A stretch of DNA of 64,000 bases from NCBI RefSeq assembly GCF_034931005.1, contig NZ_JAYGIN010000005.1, forward strand, positions 124,001 to 188,000. Direction: 5' to 3'. Positions 60,934 to 64,000 of the stretch are shown piece by piece. Numbering within the stretch: position 1 is the stretch's first letter; each line of letters starts with the position of its first letter. The position numbers and the translations under genes are program-made. The notes beneath the pieces were generated by a model. The model did not search any database and was not told the origin of the DNA. It saw only the letters and a program-made list of their open reading frames with translations. This DNA is from Arcicella sp034931005 (GTDB taxonomy: Bacteria; Bacteroidota; Bacteroidia; Cytophagales; Spirosomataceae).

Positions 60934-61997
60934 ATCAGATTTAAGTTTAAAGTAACGGAGTAACTTTTGGGGTTGTCTTCCACTTTGAGTGTATAATTTT
61001 CGGGATAACTCAAATCTAATCTACGTTGTAAATTTTGCAATCCAATTCCTGATTTCTCTTCGTTATTGGTATTCTTTGGTATTTTAGAATTTTCCACTTG
61101 ATAGATACAATTATTACCTTCAAATGTAATTGAAATATTAACCCACGCTTCTTTGGCATTATTACTTACGCCGTGCTTGAAAGCATTTTCAAGGAAAGCG
61201 ATAAATATTAAAGGAACAATGCTATGGCTGTTAGTATTTCCATGCACCTCAAACTGAATCGGAATTTGATTATTTAACCTCAATTTTTCCAAACTTATGT
61301 AGTTCTCCATGTACTCAATCTCCTTAGACACAGGCACTTTTGCATGATTTGAATCATAAATCATGTAACGCATCATTTGCGATAATTTAGCAATGACTTC
61401 AGTGGTGTTTGGAGAATTTGTAAATGCCAAATAGTATAAATTATTAAGCGTATTAAAGAGAAAATGTGGATTAATTTGTGCTTTTAGAAAGCGTAGTTCT
61501 GCCGTTAATTTCTCATTTTCTACTTCTTTTCGCTTGGCTTCTAACTCAAACCAATCTTCCGCAAATTTTAGCATTCCGACAAAAATTACGATAAATAAAG
61601 AACTTAGATATGACTGAACGACAAATTTTGTACTGTAAAGAAATCCGTGACGACCGTCGTCATAACAGAGATAAATATATCTTTTAATATAAATCAACGC
61701 CAAAATCAGAACGACAAAGGGAATGATGTATTCAAGAAAATACCGACGCATATCCTGATGTTTTAGGAAGCGAGGTAAGAAATAAAAATAGTTTAGATAA
61801 CTCGCAAGAACCATTATCAAAACTTGAGCCGTAGCATCGGCAAAAGCTCTTAGATAGTCAGGTTCTTCACCATGACGAGAAAAGGTAATTTGATAGAAAA
61901 AGAATGAAGAATATACACACCAAAAAGCGAGGTGTAATAATAAAACACGGTATCGTTGAATGAATGATTGCATAAGGTTATTGAAATTATCATTCAA
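60930..61997 (-). CDS. LytS/AgrC-type sensor histidine kinase (HisKA_7TM-like)
   Basis: This 355-residue protein has four membrane helices in the first about 150 residues (LLLHLAFWCVYSSFFFYQI; VLIMVLASYLNYFYF; FLEYIIPFVVLILALIYI; YLSSLFIVIFVGMLKF). Then a His_kinase domain with LKAQINPHFLFNTLNNLYYL (phospho-acceptor H178) and the ATP site FLENAFKHGVSNNAKEAW and GIGLQNLQRRLDL. It phosphorylates the response regulator encoded next to it (overlap 4 nt). The signal is unknown. Confidence 0.94.
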   Translation of the reverse strand: MNDNFNNLMQSFIQRYRVLLLHLAFWCVYSSFFFYQITFSRHGEEPDYLRAFADATAQVLIMVLASYLNYFYFLPRFLKHQDMRRYFLEYIIPFVVLILALIYIKRYIYLCYDDGRHGFLYSTKFVVQSYLSSLFIVIFVGMLKFAEDWFELEAKRKEVENEKLTAELRFLKAQINPHFLFNTLNNLYYLAFTNSPNTTEVIAKLSQMMRYMIYDSNHAKVPVSKEIEYMENYISLEKLRLNNQIPIQFEVHGNTNSHSIVPLIFIAFLENAFKHGVSNNAKEAWVNISITFEGNNCIYQVENSKIPKNTNNEEKSGIGLQNLQRRLDLSYPENYTLKVEDNPKSYSVTLNLNLI

Positions 61998-62241
61998 ATA
62001 ACTACATTATTTTACAGAAAATCATACATTTTGGGTCTGACTTATCTCTTTTTGGTCTGTTTTTCTACTGATGAACCCTCTTTTTCGATGATTGGATTGA
62101 TTTATTCGGCAACTCGGCAATTAGTCTTTATTTCCCAATTGGTCGAATAGTATTGCTGAACTGTATAATACAAAAATGAATGTAGTTTTTTATGATTTGC
62201 TTTGTTTCAGATTTTACAGTAGAACATAAAAAAATAAAAAT

Positions 62242-64000
62242 ATGAAAAAGCTAAGCTATATTTTCGCTTTAATATTAATGTCAAGTGCCATCGTAAATGC
62301 TCAATTTGGACCTCCTCCAGGTGGCGGTGGCGACGGAAACGGTCGTAGCCGTCAAGGTAATCAAGCAGCGACTCCAAGTTTTGAAAGCAATGCACCAAAA
62401 GGTAATTCAAAAATTACTGGTTATGTAGTTGACTCCGCTTTGACAGGTGCGGTTGAATTTGCCAATGTTTCACTGATAAACAAAACAACTAATAAACCCA
62501 TCGATGGAACAATAGCAGATGAAAAAGGTAAATTTTCATTGACTAAAATTGCAGCGGGCGAATACAAATTATTGATTACGTTTATCGGTTATGACAATAA
62601 AGTTTTCGATAATCTCAAAATTGAAAAAGGAAAAGATGTAGAATTGGGTGTCATCAAATTGAGTCCAAGTTCAAAAATGCTTGAAGGCGTAACGGTATCG
62701 GGAGAAAAGTCAATGATTGAGGAAAAAGTTGACCGCTTGGTTTACAATGCTGAAAAAGATTTATCATCTCGTGGTGGAGATGCTGCCGACGTTTTAAAGA
62801 AAGTACCCATGTTGTCAGTTGATTTGGACGGTAACGTATCTTTGAGAGGAACAACCAACATTAAGGTTTTGATTAACAATAAACCTTCCACAATTGTGGC
62901 AAGTAGTATTGCAGATGCACTTAAAATGATTCCTGCTGATTTAATTCAGAAAGTTGAAGTTATCACTTCGCCATCGGCAAAATATGATGCTGAAGGAGCT
63001 GCGGGAATTATCAATATTATCACAAAGAAATCAACAATTGAAGGTTTTTCTTTAAATATTGACTCTGGTCTTGGGTTAAGAGGCTCAAATTTAGGACTGA
63101 ATGGAAGTTATCGTTCAGGTAAATTAGGGGTAACATTAGGAGGTTTTGGACGTGCTTTTTACAATAAAGCTCTCACCACGTTAGACCAATCTACCATTCA
63201 GAATAACAATACAGTTTTGACAAAGCAATCGGCTGATGCTCAGGATAATGGTTTATTTGGACGCTATAATTTAGGCTTTGATTATGAAATTTCTAAAAAG
63301 CAATCTTTAGCGGCTTCAATCAATTTTGGAACACGTAATTTCAATCGTGGACAAGATTATACGACTAATTTGTTTGTAAATGAAAGTTTAAGTTCTACTT
63401 CTTTCCGCAATGTGGATAGTAAGGATAATTCAAATTCGATTGATGTGAATTTAGACTACATTCGTACTTTCAAACCTCAACAGGAATGGTCTATTTCAAC
63501 CATGTACAGTCAGAATAATTTGACAAATAACTTCGATGCAGATTTATTGAACAACGCAAAGGATTTAGTTAGTCGTCAAAGAAATTTGAATGGAAATGTA
63601 AATCAAGAATTTACTTTACAAACTGACTATGTAACCCCAATTAAAACCAACCAAATGTTTGAAGTAGGTCTAAAAAGTATTTTCCGTAAAGTTGATAGTG
63701 ATTATCAATATCTTTTTGCAGGAAGTACGGGAGATTTTGCCTCTGATGCGAAAAACCCATCAGGTTTGTTAAAATATACGCAAAATATTTCTTCGGGTTA
63801 TGTTTCTTATACCTATTCAACAAAGAACAAATATACTTTCAAAGTAGGTACACGTTACGAATACACAACGATTGAAGCGAATGACCAAAAAAGTAGCATC
63901 GCTATTCCATCTTATGGAAATTTAGTGCCGAGCATTAATATTTCAAAAACGTTAAGTGGTAATACTACATTGAAATTGGCTTATAACAACCGTATTTCTC
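62242..64000 (+). CDS. TonB-dependent outer-membrane receptor (OMP_b-brl_3 type), C-terminus outside the window
   Basis: At least 586 codons are seen. A signal peptide (to about SAIVNAQ) is followed by a Gly-rich segment (FGPPPGGGGDGNGRS), a carboxypeptidase-like domain (GYVVDSALTGAVEFANVSLI to IEKGKDVELGVIKL), a plug (VDRLVYNAEKDLSSRGGDAA, DVLKKVPMLSVDLDGNVSLR, AAGIINIITKKS) and the start of the beta-barrel. It imports or secretes an unknown substrate through TonB. It is divergent from the two-component pair and may be under its control; the 244-nt gap shows no clear promoter. Confidence 0.93.
   Translation, partial: MKKLSYIFALILMSSAIVNAQFGPPPGGGGDGNGRSRQGNQAATPSFESNAPKGNSKITGYVVDSALTGAVEFANVSLINKTTNKPIDGTIADEKGKFSLTKIAAGEYKLLITFIGYDNKVFDNLKIEKGKDVELGVIKLSPSSKMLEGVTVSGEKSMIEEKVDRLVYNAEKDLSSRGGDAADVLKKVPMLSVDLDGNVSLRGTTNIKVLINNKPSTIVASSIADALKMIPADLIQKVEVITSPSAKYDAEGAAGIINIITKKSTIEGFSLNIDSGLGLRGSNLGLNGSYRSGKLGVTLGGFGRAFYNKALTTLDQSTIQNNNTVLTKQSADAQDNGLFGRYNLGFDYEISKKQSLAASINFGTRNFNRGQDYTTNLFVNESLSSTSFRNVDSKDNSNSIDVNLDYIRTFKPQQEWSISTMYSQNNLTNNFDADLLNNAKDLVSRQRNLNGNVNQEFTLQTDYVTPIKTNQMFEVGLKSIFRKVDSDYQYLFAGSTGDFASDAKNPSGLLKYTQNISSGYVSYTYSTKNKYTFKVGTRYEYTTIEANDQKSSIAIPSYGNLVPSINISKTLSGNTTLKLAYNNRIS

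Overview
The window looks like a chromosome segment of a Bacteroidota bacterium, most likely a member of the Cytophagales. It is AT-rich. It carries Bacteroidota-type promoters (TTTG or TTG, 19-20 nt, TAnnTTTG) in front of tRNA and housekeeping genes. The primary sigma factor has the short 287-residue form. There is a metalloprotease with a C-terminal sorting domain of the type IX secretion kind, an HU-CCDC81/SPOR protein, a menaquinone pathway gene (menD), and TonB-type outer-membrane proteins. The genus cannot be fixed from the sequence alone.

Layout. 1-10982: a truncated cinA, a DUF4197 lipoprotein, a MITE-like repeat, an M61 protease, then a four-gene envelope operon (giant TPR protein, beta-barrel protein, HU-CCDC81/SPOR protein, TonB-family protein). 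11070-31644: mostly core genes, namely dnaB, phoH, an M43 protease, a TetR-like/AarF kinase pair, a DUF3127 protein, tRNA-Leu, a deoxynucleoside kinase, trhO, a nucleoside phosphorylase, an acyltransferase, surE, a GH3-family protein, a LysE transporter, a NUDIX enzyme, a CDF transporter, menD, YceI, a TPR lipoprotein, a DUF962 protein and a cyclophilin. 31645-35212 is rich in repeats: a second MITE copy, a 33-bp hairpin, and an array of seven palindromes next to rlmD and tRNA-Met. 35213-40939: START-like, LptF/G, rpsO, pnp and rpoD. 41059-46212: a divergent rhamnogalacturonan-lyase-like/DUF6250 pair and an AlbA/Schlafen-type ATP-binding protein. 46379-53568: an RlhA-like U32 protein, a Bor-like lipoprotein, dCMP deaminase, a SlyD-like protein, ACP phosphodiesterase, holA, an SDR and an SPFH protein.

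The accessory part is about 53.7-58.2 kb, directly downstream of two tandem tRNA-Lys genes. It holds a GNAT acetyltransferase, a lipoprotein of unknown function, a stand-alone reverse transcriptase and a shortened tyrosine-recombinase remnant, all on the minus strand. The genes are separated by non-coding blocks of related inverted repeats, some with the RYYYAAC/GTTRRRY look of integron attC sites. This is the best candidate in the window for an undescribed system: an intron-less reverse transcriptase in cassette-like DNA at a tRNA locus, with long non-coding DNA on both sides that could encode an RNA partner.

The last part (58559-64000) has a BatE-like TPR/SH3 membrane protein, an alpha/beta hydrolase lipoprotein, a LytS/LytT-type two-component pair and the first 586 codons of a TonB-dependent outer-membrane receptor.

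Several intergenic regions contain dispersed palindromes (ACAGGTTTYTAACCTGT and AGACTAAAGTCT types) and two near-identical 161-162 bp elements with terminal inverted repeats and 3-bp target duplications, each sitting inside a pre-existing stem-loop.
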